DNA of 64,000 bases from Celeribacter baekdonensis (GTDB lineage Bacteria; Pseudomonadota; Alphaproteobacteria; Rhodobacterales; Rhodobacteraceae): NCBI RefSeq assembly GCF_003047105.1, contig NZ_CP028475.1, forward strand, positions 1,488,001-1,552,000. Reading direction: 5' to 3'. Positions 8,617-18,192 of the stretch are shown here, in pieces. The translations under genes were made by a program, and so were the position numbers. Below the pieces are notes generated by a model. That model had not been told where the DNA came from. It was given only the letters and a program-made list of their open reading frames with translations, and ran no database searches. The number at the start of each line of letters is the position of its first letter. The first letter of the stretch is position 1.

Positions 8617-9285
8617 ATGCCCCACATAAGCTCGAAGACGGTCACCGCACTGGCCACCACAACACTGTTGATGTTCGCCACACAAACCTTAGCACATGAC
8701 ACCAAATCTCACGATGCAAGCCCGGAACACGCCCACAGCCATGAGGTGGATCAGGACATCTACAAAGGCTACTTTGCGGACTCTCAAATCAAAGATCGCC
8801 CCCTGTCCGATTGGGCCGGTGCGTGGCAATCGGTCTACCCATATTTGCAGAACGGAACGCTCGCCCCTGTGATGCAACATAAGGCTGATCAGGGCGACAA
8901 AACCGCCGACGCCTATCACAGCTATTATGACACAGGCTACAAAACCGACGTGAACCATATCGACATCGACGGCAACACGGTGCGCTTTGTCCGTGACGGG
9001 ACACCCCTTTCGGCCCAGTATGAAAGCGATGGCTACGAAGTTCTCACCTACGCAAAGGGCAACCGGGGCGTCCGCTACATCTTTGAAAAAACGGACGGCG
9101 ATGATGCCGCCCCCGCCTATATCCAGTTTAGCGATCACCGGATTTCGCCCGAGAGCACCGATCACTACCACCTCTATTGGGGCAATGACCGTGCAGCGCT
9201 TCTCAAAGACGTGACCAACTGGCCGACATATTACCCGGCCTCAATGGATGGCGACGCAATCGTTCACGACATGCTCACGCACTGA
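8617..9285 (+). CDS. zinT: Periplasmic zinc-binding protein ZinT
   Basis: A 222-residue protein with a signal peptide (cleavage near ATQTLAHDT) and a His-rich segment (HDTKSHDASPEHAHSHE) followed by a ZinT/YodA domain: PLSDWAGAWQSVYPYL, YKTDVNHIDIDGNTVRF and the metal-site end ISPESTDHYHLYWGND. ZinT binds zinc in the periplasm and hands it to the ZnuABC importer (family knowledge); no znu genes are in the window. Monocistronic, with a Zur-like operator in front and a terminator behind. Sits inside the cobS-cobT interval. Confidence 0.95.
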   Translation: MPHISSKTVTALATTTLLMFATQTLAHDTKSHDASPEHAHSHEVDQDIYKGYFADSQIKDRPLSDWAGAWQSVYPYLQNGTLAPVMQHKADQGDKTADAYHSYYDTGYKTDVNHIDIDGNTVRFVRDGTPLSAQYESDGYEVLTYAKGNRGVRYIFEKTDGDDAAPAYIQFSDHRISPESTDHYHLYWGNDRAALLKDVTNWPTYYPASMDGDAIVHDMLTH

Positions 9286-9311
9286 CGCAGGCCCAAACAT
9301 AAAGCCCGTTG

Positions 9312-9343
9312 GCCCACATCGCGCGCATCGCGGTGTGGGCTTT
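9312..9343 (+). terminator. Terminator after zinT
   Basis: GCCCACATCGCG and CGCGGTGTGGGC arms around a five-base loop, then TTT, 27 bases after zinT. Confidence 0.75.
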
Positions 9344-9471
9344 GAGGAATCGACTGTCTTTCAAATCAGATTGCCCTTCAAACGTATATACGTCCGATAG
9401 GCAAAAATGGCTTGTCACGACTCGCCTGTCGCGCTTACGCTTATGTAACGATTTTACGACATAGTGAGGCC

Positions 9472-9885
9472 ATGACACAGAGAGCCCGCAGAGTTATCCA
9501 CAGGCAAGCCCGCACATCCCTTGCCATCATGAGCGCCCTTTTGAGCGCGCTCAGCCTCTGTACTGCGGCTCATGCCCTGCCTGCGGCCACGTCCCCCCTC
9601 GCCCGCGATTTCGCCTATTGTGCCGGACGGCTGTCCGCCGAGGCGCAACACCGCGAAGACCAAAGCCTCAACGAGCTTAAACACGCCATGCAGGAACTTT
9701 TGGCCGCCGTGATCGCGCCTGATGAGGCCGCCGCCTACGAAGAATTGCGCTTGGCCGGCCATGTGGCGCAAAGCGAACTGTTGGCGCTGTCGCGCTTTTC
9801 CTTTGACCAAGGCGAGGCAGACCGCGCCACTCAGCTTGCCCAAGACAACATCCGCCACTGTCGCGCCATGCTTTTGGGCGCATGA
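9472..9885 (+). CDS. Small secreted protein of unknown function
   Basis: A 137-residue protein; the ATG at 9472 follows GTGAGG. Residues 1-42 look like a signal peptide (twin Arg near the start, hydrophobic SLAIMSALLSALSLCTAAHA). The mature part is helical with one Cys near its start (DFAYCAGRLSAE) and one at the end (NIRHCRAMLLGA), which could form a disulfide. I do not recognise the family. The nearby terminator at 9909-9934 serves both this gene and the convergent FMN reductase. Confidence 0.65.
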   Translation: MTQRARRVIHRQARTSLAIMSALLSALSLCTAAHALPAATSPLARDFAYCAGRLSAEAQHREDQSLNELKHAMQELLAAVIAPDEAAAYEELRLAGHVAQSELLALSRFSFDQGEADRATQLAQDNIRHCRAMLLGA

Positions 9886-9908
9886 CCCAAGACTGAATCC
9901 GGGCATGA

Positions 9909-9934
9909 AAAAGGCCCGCGAAACGCGAGCCTTT
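9909..9934. terminator. Bidirectional terminator
   Basis: AAAGGCCCGCG-AAA-CGCGAGCCTTT hairpin with A and T runs on the two sides, between convergent genes. Confidence 0.8.
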
Positions 9935-9955
9935 CCCACTCTATATAACCTTGGC

Positions 9956-10537
9956 TTAACGCGCGGCTTTGGTCGTATTGGTCCACCAGGCCAAATCGCC
10001 CAACATGGCGGTGACCGACGGCAGGATATTGGCTTCGATTTCCGACATTTCGGCGTTGGCGCCCAGCGGCGAGACTTTGAAGAAATCCGAACCGGAAATG
10101 TAAACAGCGGCGCGCACCGGCACCATTGACAGGTTGATCGTCACGGCGCGCAGGTGCTCAACCGCACGAGCGGCACCAACCGCCCCATAGCCGAAGACGG
10201 CGGCGGGTTTGCGCACCCATTCCTTGCCGGCCTGATCCAACGCGTTTTTCAACGAAGCCGGGATCGAGGAGTTGTATTCCGGGGTGACGAAGACATAGCC
10301 ATCAAATTCGGCCATCTTTTCCTGCCATGCCACGGCTTTTGCGTCCGAGGACGGCATCCACAGGTTGGAGGCCATTTCGTTGAACATCGGCAAGTCATAG
10401 TCTTTCAGATCGACCAGTTCGAAATCGAGATCGGCGCTGAGTTCTTTGGCTTTCTCCAACAGCCAGTTTGCCGGTTTATCAGCAAAACGGGCATCGCGGG
10501 TGGAGCCAATGATGATAGCAATTTTAGGGTTAGACAT
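9956..10537 (-). CDS. NADPH-dependent FMN reductase family protein
   Basis: A 193-residue flavodoxin-like protein. IAIIIGSTRDARFADK is the phosphate-binding loop for FMN, and FVTPEYNSSIPASLKNALD is the second conserved block of the NADPH-dependent FMN reductase family (ArsH/ChrR-like). It likely reduces quinones, azo compounds or flavin using NAD(P)H. The substrate cannot be read from the sequence. Divergent from cobT across a 197-base gap. Confidence 0.9.
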   Translation of the reverse strand: MSNPKIAIIIGSTRDARFADKPANWLLEKAKELSADLDFELVDLKDYDLPMFNEMASNLWMPSSDAKAVAWQEKMAEFDGYVFVTPEYNSSIPASLKNALDQAGKEWVRKPAAVFGYGAVGAARAVEHLRAVTINLSMVPVRAAVYISGSDFFKVSPLGANAEMSEIEANILPSVTAMLGDLAWWTNTTKAAR

Positions 10538-10734
10538 GGGGGTCTCCTGATCTGCACGCGGGGGATAAGGGGGAAGACAGCTCCGCGGCTTTGAGGCCTA
10601 CATAAATTTGCACCCACACACAGTTCAATCCAAATATATGTGCGCCATCGCGCAATTCCTGTGCAAACACATAGGCCCCCTGTGTCGCATGTCTTTCTCT
10701 TGCCCGACCTGCGCGCGCATGATTTAACGAGCGC

Positions 10735-12609
10735 ATGAACAAGCCCTCAGATAACCCTGCCGATCCGTTCAAAAAGGCGCTGGCCGAAGCCACGAAAGTG
10801 CTCGCCAACGATGCGGACCTGACGATCACCTATTCGATGGACCCCTCCGGTCTGTCGGGTGACACCGTGCGTCTGCCACAAGTGTCGCGCCGGATGACCA
10901 AAGACGAAGTGTTGATCGCGCGCGGCACGGCCGATGCGCTCGCATTGCGTCACAAGTTTCACGACCAACCGACATTCCAACGCTACGCGCCGCAGGGTCA
11001 AATGGCGTTTGAGATTTACGACGCCTTGGAAACCGCGCGCTGTGAGGCAGCAGGCGCGCGGCACATGCCCGGCACGGCCAAAAACATCAATGCCAAGATC
11101 GGCAATGAGGCCCTGCGCCGTGGCTACGATGGCATCACCAAACGCGAAGACGCGCCTTTGGCTCAGGCCATGGGCTATTACCTGCGAGAACTGTCGACCG
11201 GGCGCGACCTGCCGAAAGGTGCGGACACGGTCTTGGATCTATGGCGCGATTTCATCGAGGGTCAGACCCAAGGCACATTCGAAGATATTGGCGATCTGTT
11301 GGAAGATCAGCGCGGCTTTGCCCGTCTGGCACGGCGTGTGATCGAAGAGCTGGGCTACGGCGACCAATTGGGCGATGACCCGGACGCGACCGATCCCGAA
11401 GACGATCAATCCGCCGAAACCGACGAGCAAGAAGAAGAGGCCGAGTCCACCGGCGAAGAGCAGGACAGCTCGGACGAGGAAGAGGCCAGCCCCGAGAGCG
11501 CGCAGGACGAACAGCAGGACATGCAAGAGGCCTCGATGTCCTCCGATGACATGGCCGAAGATGAGTTTTCTGATGAGGTCGAGCTGCCGCAAGATGAGGC
11601 CGAGGTTGAGCCTCCGCAACCCGCGCCCTATTCTGATGCCGATCCGAATTACCAAGTGTTTTCCACCGCCAACGACGAAGAGATCGCCGCCGAAGATTTG
11701 GCCGAACCAGCCGAATTGGAGCGTCTGCGCGCCTATTTGGACCAACAGTTGGAGCCGCTCAAAGGCGCTGTGTCGCGCTTGGCCAACAAGCTGCAACGCC
11801 GCCTTCAGGCGCAACAAAACCGGTCATGGGAATTTGACCTCGAAGAAGGGATTTTGGACGCTGGACGTCTGGCCCGTGTGATCTCCAACCCCACCACGCC
11901 GCTGTCTTTCAAGGTCGAAAAAGACACCGAATTCCGCGACACGGTGGTGACCCTTTTGCTCGACAACTCCGGCTCGATGCGCGGTCGCCCAATCTCCATC
12001 GCGGCGATCTGTGCCGATGTGTTGGCGCGCACGCTGGAGCGCTGCAACGTCAAGGTCGAGGTGCTGGGCTTTACCACCCGAGCGTGGAAAGGCGGATTGG
12101 CGCGCGAGGCGTGGTTGGCCGCAGGGCGTCCGGCGCAACCGGGCCGTTTGAACGATCTGCGCCACATCATCTACAAATCTGCCGACGCGCCGATGCGCCG
12201 GACACGGGCCAATTTGGGTCTGATGATGAAAGAGGGCCTTTTGAAAGAAAACATCGACGGCGAGGCGCTTGAATGGGCGCATCGGCGGATGATGGGACGG
12301 CCTGAGGCGCGCAAAATCCTCATGGTGATCTCAGATGGCGCGCCGGTGGATGACAGCACGCTGTCGGTCAACCCGGCCAATTACCTTGAAAAACACCTGC
12401 GCGATGTGATCGGCATGATCGAGAAACGCAAACAGGTTGAACTTTTGGCCATTGGCATCGGCCATGACGTCACGCGCTATTATGATCGCGCCGTGACCAT
12501 CACCGATGTCGAACAATTGGCCGGTGCGATGACCGAACAACTGGCTTCGCTGTTTGACAGCGACCCGCGCGCCCGCGCTCGGGTGATGGGCATCCGCCGC
12601 GCGTCATAA
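10735..12609 (+). CDS. cobT: Aerobic cobaltochelatase subunit CobT
   Basis: A 624-residue partner of CobS in the cobalt-insertion complex. The N-terminal 210 residues are the CobT domain. Residues about 215-320 are an extremely acidic linker (runs of Asp/Glu, Ser and Gln) typical of CobT. The C-terminal part is a von Willebrand A domain with the MIDAS motif [12 protein letters not shown] and a later [10 protein letters not shown]. The large subunit CobN is not in the window. ATG start; no strong ribosome-binding site seen. Confidence 0.97.
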   Translation: MNKPSDNPADPFKKALAEATKVLANDADLTITYSMDPSGLSGDTVRLPQVSRRMTKDEVLIARGTADALALRHKFHDQPTFQRYAPQGQMAFEIYDALETARCEAAGARHMPGTAKNINAKIGNEALRRGYDGITKREDAPLAQAMGYYLRELSTGRDLPKGADTVLDLWRDFIEGQTQGTFEDIGDLLEDQRGFARLARRVIEELGYGDQLGDDPDATDPEDDQSAETDEQEEEAESTGEEQDSSDEEEASPESAQDEQQDMQEASMSSDDMAEDEFSDEVELPQDEAEVEPPQPAPYSDADPNYQVFSTANDEEIAAEDLAEPAELERLRAYLDQQLEPLKGAVSRLANKLQRRLQAQQNRSWEFDLEEGILDAGRLARVISNPTTPLSFKVEKDTEFRDTVVTLLLDNSGSMRGRPISIAAICADVLARTLERCNVKVEVLGFTTRAWKGGLAREAWLAAGRPAQPGRLNDLRHIIYKSADAPMRRTRANLGLMMKEGLLKENIDGEALEWAHRRMMGRPEARKILMVISDGAPVDDSTLSVNPANYLEKHLRDVIGMIEKRKQVELLAIGIGHDVTRYYDRAVTITDVEQLAGAMTEQLASLFDSDPRARARVMGIRRAS

Positions 12610-12671
12610 GGGCTGCGGCGCGGCTCCGCGCGCACCAAATGAATATGTAAATAGAAAAGGCACATGGCACC

Positions 12672-14465
12672 ATGTTCCAAAGCTTTGACGTGACCTCTCG
12701 CCCCGACCAAGCCGCGCCGCGCGTCACCGCACTGCGCGCCGCAATGGTGGATGCCGGATTGGACGCCTTCATCGTGCCGCGGGGCGACGCTCATCAGGGC
12801 GAATATGTTGCCCCCTGCGACGAACGCTTGGCGTGGTTGACCGGGTTCACCGGGTCGGCGGGCTTTGCCGTGATCCTGCGTGACCGTGCGGTGATGTTCA
12901 CCGATGGCCGCTACACGGTTCAGGTCCGCGCGCAATGTGACCCGGCGGTGTTTGACTTTGTCGCTTGGCCGCAGACCAGCCTTGGCGCGTGGCTCAAAGA
13001 GGCGGGTGCGGAAAAGATCGGCTTTGATCCCTGGCTGCACACGATCCGTGAGATTGACGGGCTGCGCCACACGCTTTCTGACACTTCGAAAGAGATGGTG
13101 GCGACGGTCAATTTGGTCGATAAAATCTGGTCCGACCGGCCCGAACGAAGCGTCACGCCCGTGAGCGTTCAACCCTTTGATCTGGCGGGCAAAACCTCCG
13201 AGGATAAGTTCCGTGAGATCGGCGCATCGGTGGCCAAAGCCGGGGCCGAGGCGGTGGTTTTGACCCTGCCCGACAGCCTGTGTTGGCTGTTGAACATCCG
13301 CGGCACGGATATTGCGCATAATCCGGTGGTGCAGGCCTTTGGGATTTTGACCACCACAGGCGACACGGGTGGCAAGCTGACCCTGTTTGACGCCGAAGAA
13401 AAATACGCCCATCTCGGCCCCGATCCGCGCATCACGATCGAGCCTCGTGATGGCTTTGCCGCAGCCCTTGAGACCCTCACAGGTCCGGTTTTGGTCGATC
13501 CAGGCTCCGCCCCCCATGCGGTCAAAACCATGATGTCCGCGGCAGAGATTATCGCGGGAGATGACCCCTGTATCCTGCCGAAAGCCTGTAAGACCGAGGC
13601 GGAAATCAATGGTATGCGCGAGGCGCATCTGCGCGATGGCGCGGCGATGGTGGAGTTTTTGTGCTGGCTCTCCGAGCAAATGCCCGAAGACCTGACCGAA
13701 ATCGAAGTGGTCAAACGGCTTGAGGCCTGTCGTGCCGCCACAAATCAGCTCAAAGAGATTTCCTTTGATACGATTTGCGGTGCCGGGCCGAATGGTGCGA
13801 TTGTCCATTACCGCGTGACCGAAGACACCAACCGCGCGCTCAAACGCGGTGAATTGCTGCTTGTGGACAGTGGCGGCCAGTATCAGGACGGCACCACCGA
13901 CATCACCCGCACCATCGCGCTTGGCGATGTGGCGGGCGAAGAGCGGGTGAGTTTCACCGCGGTGCTTCAGGGCATGATCGCGATCTCAGCCGCGCGCTTT
14001 CCGCGCGATGTGTCGGGCGGGCATCTGGACGCATTGGCACGCGCGCCCCTATGGCGGATGGGGCGCGATTATGATCACGGCACCGGCCATGGGGTTGGCG
14101 CGTTTCTGTCGGTCCACGAAGGCCCACAACGGATTTCACGCAGCTCGACTTTGGCGCTGCGCGAAGGGATGATCCTCTCGAATGAACCCGGCTATTACCG
14201 CGAAGGTGCCTACGGCATTCGCATCGAAAACCTGATCGCGGTGCGCGCCGCCGCTGAAATTTCGGGCGCAGATGGTCGTGACATGTTGGATTTCGAAACC
14301 CTGACCTTTGTCCCGATTGATCGCTCGCTGATTCTGGTCGATGAATTGGCACCGTGGGAGCGCGACTGGCTCAATGACTATCACGCCGAAGTCTGGGACA
14401 AAATCGCGCCACGCGTTTCAGAGACGGCGCGCGATTGGCTGCGACACGCGGTTGCACCCGTCTGA
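12672..14465 (+). CDS. M24 family aminopeptidase P (Xaa-Pro aminopeptidase)
   Basis: A 597-residue peptidase of the long aminopeptidase P class with two creatinase-like N-terminal domains (residues 1-320) and a C-terminal pita-bread M24 domain. Dinuclear metal ligands are visible: Asp in LLVDSGGQY and in GTTDITRT, His in GTGHGVGAFLSVHEGP, Glu in ILSNEPGYY and in GIRIENL. It would release the N-terminal residue preceding proline from peptides in the cytoplasm. It starts 62 bases after cobT. Confidence 0.95.
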   Translation: MFQSFDVTSRPDQAAPRVTALRAAMVDAGLDAFIVPRGDAHQGEYVAPCDERLAWLTGFTGSAGFAVILRDRAVMFTDGRYTVQVRAQCDPAVFDFVAWPQTSLGAWLKEAGAEKIGFDPWLHTIREIDGLRHTLSDTSKEMVATVNLVDKIWSDRPERSVTPVSVQPFDLAGKTSEDKFREIGASVAKAGAEAVVLTLPDSLCWLLNIRGTDIAHNPVVQAFGILTTTGDTGGKLTLFDAEEKYAHLGPDPRITIEPRDGFAAALETLTGPVLVDPGSAPHAVKTMMSAAEIIAGDDPCILPKACKTEAEINGMREAHLRDGAAMVEFLCWLSEQMPEDLTEIEVVKRLEACRAATNQLKEISFDTICGAGPNGAIVHYRVTEDTNRALKRGELLLVDSGGQYQDGTTDITRTIALGDVAGEERVSFTAVLQGMIAISAARFPRDVSGGHLDALARAPLWRMGRDYDHGTGHGVGAFLSVHEGPQRISRSSTLALREGMILSNEPGYYREGAYGIRIENLIAVRAAAEISGADGRDMLDFETLTFVPIDRSLILVDELAPWERDWLNDYHAEVWDKIAPRVSETARDWLRHAVAPV

Positions 14466-14525
14466 CATATACCTGACGCAAGAAGCCTGATAAGGTCTGC
14501 GAAAATCAACAGAGGGATACGAGAC

Positions 14526-14867
14526 ATGCCAGATCATATCAAGATCCGCACAGCCCCGGGGACCTATGTGGTTCGTGCCGGCGGTGCCGTTTTGGGCGAA
14601 ACATCGCGGGCTTTGGAGCTGAGCGAAGGGGACTATCCGCCGGTGATTTATTTCCCGCGTGAAGACCTTGCGATGGCGTTTTTGGACAAGACCGACACTG
14701 TCTCCGTCTGTCCGTTCAAAGGCGAGGCCACCTATTATGCGATCCACACGAAATCTGTGGTGATTGCGGATGCGGCTTGGTCTTATGAGGACCCGAAACC
14801 GCTTGTCGCTGGGCTCAAAGACTATATCGCCTTTTATCCGCGAAAAGCCGCCGTCGAGCAGCTTTAA
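14526..14867 (+). CDS. DUF427 domain protein
   Basis: A 113-residue protein that is essentially one DUF427 domain: VVRAGGAVLGETSRALEL, YPPVIYFPREDLAMAFL, the signature CPFKGEATYYAI and AAWSYEDPKPLVAGLKDYIAFYP. The small beta-fold domain is widespread with no established function. It starts 60 bases after the peptidase gene and is followed by a terminator. Confidence 0.92.
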   Translation: MPDHIKIRTAPGTYVVRAGGAVLGETSRALELSEGDYPPVIYFPREDLAMAFLDKTDTVSVCPFKGEATYYAIHTKSVVIADAAWSYEDPKPLVAGLKDYIAFYPRKAAVEQL

Positions 14868-14897
14868 CACCAAAGATCACCCCAAATACATCATAGA

Positions 14898-14923
14898 AAC
14901 GCAGGCTCTCGGGCCTGCGTTTT
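14898..14923. terminator. Bidirectional terminator
   Basis: ACGCAGGC-TCTCGG-GCCTGCGTTTT, between the DUF427 gene and the convergent ClC gene. Confidence 0.8.
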
Positions 14924-14927
14924 GCAT

Positions 14928-16613
14928 TCAACTGTGCTCTTCCGCCGCTGTTTCCGCGAGTTTTTTGCTAAACACCCGCAGCGCATCGACCTGAAACAAA
15001 GCACCGTGAAGTTCCGGGCCACTTTCCTCATGGAGCGTCACGACCGGGACAAACACCAAATTATGCGCCTCAAACAAAGGCATCGCCTTTTCCAAAGTCA
15101 TATTTGGCGACACATAAATTCCCTGTTGGATCAGCTCCTTACAGGCCTCATCTGAAGCTGCACGCGGCGCGTCCGGGGCGCGGTAGCATTGGTGCACCCG
15201 TACAGTTGCCAAAAGATAGGCTTGCGGACCCGCCGCCAAATGGACGTCGCGCCGTTCCAAAAGCGTGAGGAAAAAAGACCGATCCACCAAGCGCGAGGCC
15301 AGCGCCGTCGACAGCGACACCGCCACCATCACTGCCAGTCCGGTTTGCCAATCCCCGGTCAGCTCGAACACGATCAAAGTGGTTGAAATCGGCGCGCCCA
15401 ACACGGCCGCCGCCACCGCGCCCATCCCCGCCAAAGCATAAAGCGTGGCCGTGCCGGAGACATTCGGGAACACTGCCGTGGCGATCAGACCAAAGGCCAG
15501 CCCAGTCAAAGCCCCGACCATCAAAGCAGGCGAAAACACGCCCCCGCCCATGCGCCCGGCCATGGTGATGGCAACGGCCACAACTTTGATCACGGCATAG
15601 ACGATGGCCTGCCAAATCAGCAATTGCCCGGTGAGCGCATAGGAGGTGGTTTCATATCCGACCCCGATGATATGCGGAAAAAAGATCGCGATGGCACCGA
15701 GCAATAGCCCCGCCGCCGCGGGTCGCAAAACCGGGGGCAGATGCAGCCGCTCTTGTACCCAAGTGCCAAAATCATCGGCCATAAAGATGGTCCGCATCAT
15801 CACCACGGCAACCACACCGCAGAGCAGCCCCAACAGCAAAAACGCCGGGAGTTCGACGTAAAAGGTCAGCGCGCCCTCGGCGGCCAGGGTGAATTCGGTG
15901 ACATCGCCAAATTCCAAACGGTTGATCACCGTGCCCGCAGCCGATGCAATGACGATCGGGGCAAAAGCATGGACCGCAAAATGGCGCAACACCACTTCGA
16001 GCGCGAACAAGGCCCCGGCAATCGGCGCATTGAAAGACGCCGACACGGCGGCAGCAACAGCACAGCCCAAAAGGTCGCGCCCGGTGATGCCATCGGCGTG
16101 CAATCGGTTTGAGACCCAGCTTGAAATCACCCCCGCCAAGTGGACCACGGGGCCCTCTCGCCCCGACGATCCTCCGGTGGACAGCGTGATCAGAGAGGCG
16201 GCGGCCGACGCCAGACCTGCGCGTTTTTCCACACGTCCCTCATTCAATGCCGCACCTTCGATCACATCCGCCACCGAACGCACCCGCCCGTCCGGCGTGA
16301 ACCAGTTGAGGATCACCCCAACCACCAACCCGCCAAAGACCGGCAGCGCCAACACCCAGTACCACGGCAGACCTCCGGCAAAACTATGCAGGTGGCGCAG
16401 ATCATGCGTGCCGTAGAAAAATCCTTGTAACTGATTGATCCCTTTTCGGAAAAGCAAAGCGGCAAAGCCAGACGCCACACCGATGCACAGCGCGATGAAC
16501 CAAAACTGGATTTGGCTGGGGCCGCGCCTGCGGATCAGGGCCACTGTCTCTGCAAGACCCTCACGGATTTCACCGATGGCACGTTTTGGGTATGAAATTT
16601 TATCGTCAGACAT
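14928..16613 (-). CDS. ClC family chloride channel/transporter with CBS region
   Basis: A 561-residue ClC protein with about ten hydrophobic segments and a C-terminal cytoplasmic part (after residue 450) that resembles a CBS module (IQQGIYVSPNMTLEKAMPLF). The GREGP motif (GGSSGREGPVVHLAG) carries the external gating Glu. The helix holding FNAPIAGALFALEVVLR has Val where E. coli ClC has its proton-pathway Glu203, and the canonical GSGIP anion motif is not evident near RSVADVIEG. Together these hint at a channel-like or unusual subfamily. Divergent from the GlcD-like gene. Confidence 0.93.
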   Translation of the reverse strand: MSDDKISYPKRAIGEIREGLAETVALIRRRGPSQIQFWFIALCIGVASGFAALLFRKGINQLQGFFYGTHDLRHLHSFAGGLPWYWVLALPVFGGLVVGVILNWFTPDGRVRSVADVIEGAALNEGRVEKRAGLASAAASLITLSTGGSSGREGPVVHLAGVISSWVSNRLHADGITGRDLLGCAVAAAVSASFNAPIAGALFALEVVLRHFAVHAFAPIVIASAAGTVINRLEFGDVTEFTLAAEGALTFYVELPAFLLLGLLCGVVAVVMMRTIFMADDFGTWVQERLHLPPVLRPAAAGLLLGAIAIFFPHIIGVGYETTSYALTGQLLIWQAIVYAVIKVVAVAITMAGRMGGGVFSPALMVGALTGLAFGLIATAVFPNVSGTATLYALAGMGAVAAAVLGAPISTTLIVFELTGDWQTGLAVMVAVSLSTALASRLVDRSFFLTLLERRDVHLAAGPQAYLLATVRVHQCYRAPDAPRAASDEACKELIQQGIYVSPNMTLEKAMPLFEAHNLVFVPVVTLHEESGPELHGALFQVDALRVFSKKLAETAAEEHS

Positions 16614-16767
16614 GCCCGACGCTGCCCCCTGCCCTCAATTTTCGACGCTTTTCACGCCCAATCGCCTTTGGTCGGCGGATTTTGTCCTTTGACGCGCGAG
16701 GGCTGCGCTTTCACTACCCCGCCGCATCCTCTAAGGTCTATCAGCCCTAACAGACAGCGATTCCGAT

Positions 16768-18134
16768 ATGATCTCAGATACTCTCTTTGCCGAACTTTCC
16801 TCCGTTCTAGAGGGTCGCCTCAGCCGATCCAAGTCCGATTTGGATCAACATGGCCAGTCAGAGACATGGTTTCCTCTGACCCCGCCCGAGGCTGTGGCCT
16901 ATCCGGAAACCACCGAAGAGGTCGCGGCCCTGATGAAACTGTGCCACGCCCATGACATCCCTGTCACGGGCTTTGGTACGGGCACCTCGCTTGAGGGGCA
17001 AACTTTGGCGATTCATGGCGGGATTGTGGTGGATTTTTCCCGAATGAACCGGGTGTTGCGGATCAATGACGCCGATATGGATGTGGTGGTGCAACCGGGC
17101 GTGACCCGCGAGGCGCTCAACGTCGAATTGCGCACCACCGGGTTGATGTTCCCGGTCGATCCGGGTGCGAATGCCTCGCTGGGCGGCATGGCGATGACCC
17201 GCGCGTCGGGCACCACGGCGGTGAAATACGGCACCATGCGCGACAATGTCATCGGGCTTGAGGTCGTTTTGGCCGATGGCACGATTGTGCGCACTGGATC
17301 GCGGGCGCGTAAATCGGCGGCGGGCTATGACTTGACCGCTTTGATGGTCGGGTCTGAGGGCACATTGGGCTTGGTCACCGAACTGACCCTGCGGTTGCAT
17401 GGCCAACCCGAAGCGGTGTCGGCGGCGGTCTGTGCCTTTGACGAGATGGGACCAGCGGTGGAGGCGGTGATCGCAACGATCCAGATCGGCCTCCCGATGG
17501 CACGGATCGAGTTTTTGGACGCAGATTCCGTGAAGGCCGTGAACCTCTATTCCGGCTCGGAATTTCCGCTCAAACCGCATTTGTTCGTCGAATTCAACGG
17601 TTCAGAACAGGCGGTGTCTGAGCAGGTCGATCTGTTTGGCGAGATCGTCCACGATTTCGGCGGCTCCGATTTCAACTGGGCCACCAAAGCGGAGGACCGC
17701 ACCGCCCTTTGGACCATGCGCCACCACGCCTATTGGGCCTGTTTGGCGCTCAGAAAAGGCGCGAAAGCCGTGGTCACCGACATCTGTGTGCCGATCTCGA
17801 AATTGGCGCAGGCGGTGGAAGAAACGGCAGAAGACATCAAGGCCTCGCCCTTGGATGGTCCGATTTTGGGCCATGTCGGAGACGGCAATTTCCATGCGAT
17901 CTTGTTGGTTGATCCCGACAATGAGGCCGAGATCACAGAGGCCAAACGCCTGGCGCATCTGATGGCCGAACGGGCGCTGAAACTGGGGGAACGATCACCG
18001 GCGAACATGGCATTGGCATGGGCAAAAAGAGCCTGATGACCGAGGAGCACGGCGAGGCTTGGGCGATGATGGGCGCGATCAAGACGGCATTGGACCCGAA
18101 GAATATTCTCAATCCGGGCAAGCTTGTGCCCTAA
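16768..18134 (+). CDS. FAD-binding oxidase (GlcD/D-lactate dehydrogenase type), apparent frameshift
   Basis: An FAD-linked oxidase with the PCMH FAD domain ([14 protein letters not shown], then [20 protein letters not shown] and [20 protein letters not shown]) and a GlcD-type substrate domain. It resembles D-lactate dehydrogenase (cytochrome)/glycolate oxidase subunits. The main frame stops at 18036 after a nonsense tail. One extra G in the five-G run at 17985-17989 restores the conserved ending [19 protein letters not shown]...[14 protein letters not shown], stopping at 18134. The restored length of 455 residues fits the family. I read this as a single-base deletion in a homopolymer. The exact 2-hydroxy acid used is not determinable. 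Confidence 0.88.
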
Positions 18135-18158
18135 AAATTTGAGCATGTGTCACGGTAA

Positions 18159-18191
18159 AGCAGGCGCGGAACGAAAGTCTCGCGCCTTTTC
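18159..18191. terminator. Bidirectional terminator
   Basis: AGGCGCG...CGCGCCTTTT hairpin between the convergent GlcD-like gene and recN. Confidence 0.7.
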
Positions 18192-18192
18192 A

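Noticed and set aside
9492-9500. TTATCCACA as a DnaA box
   Set aside because: It lies inside the coding region of a small secreted protein and is isolated, so chance is the better explanation.
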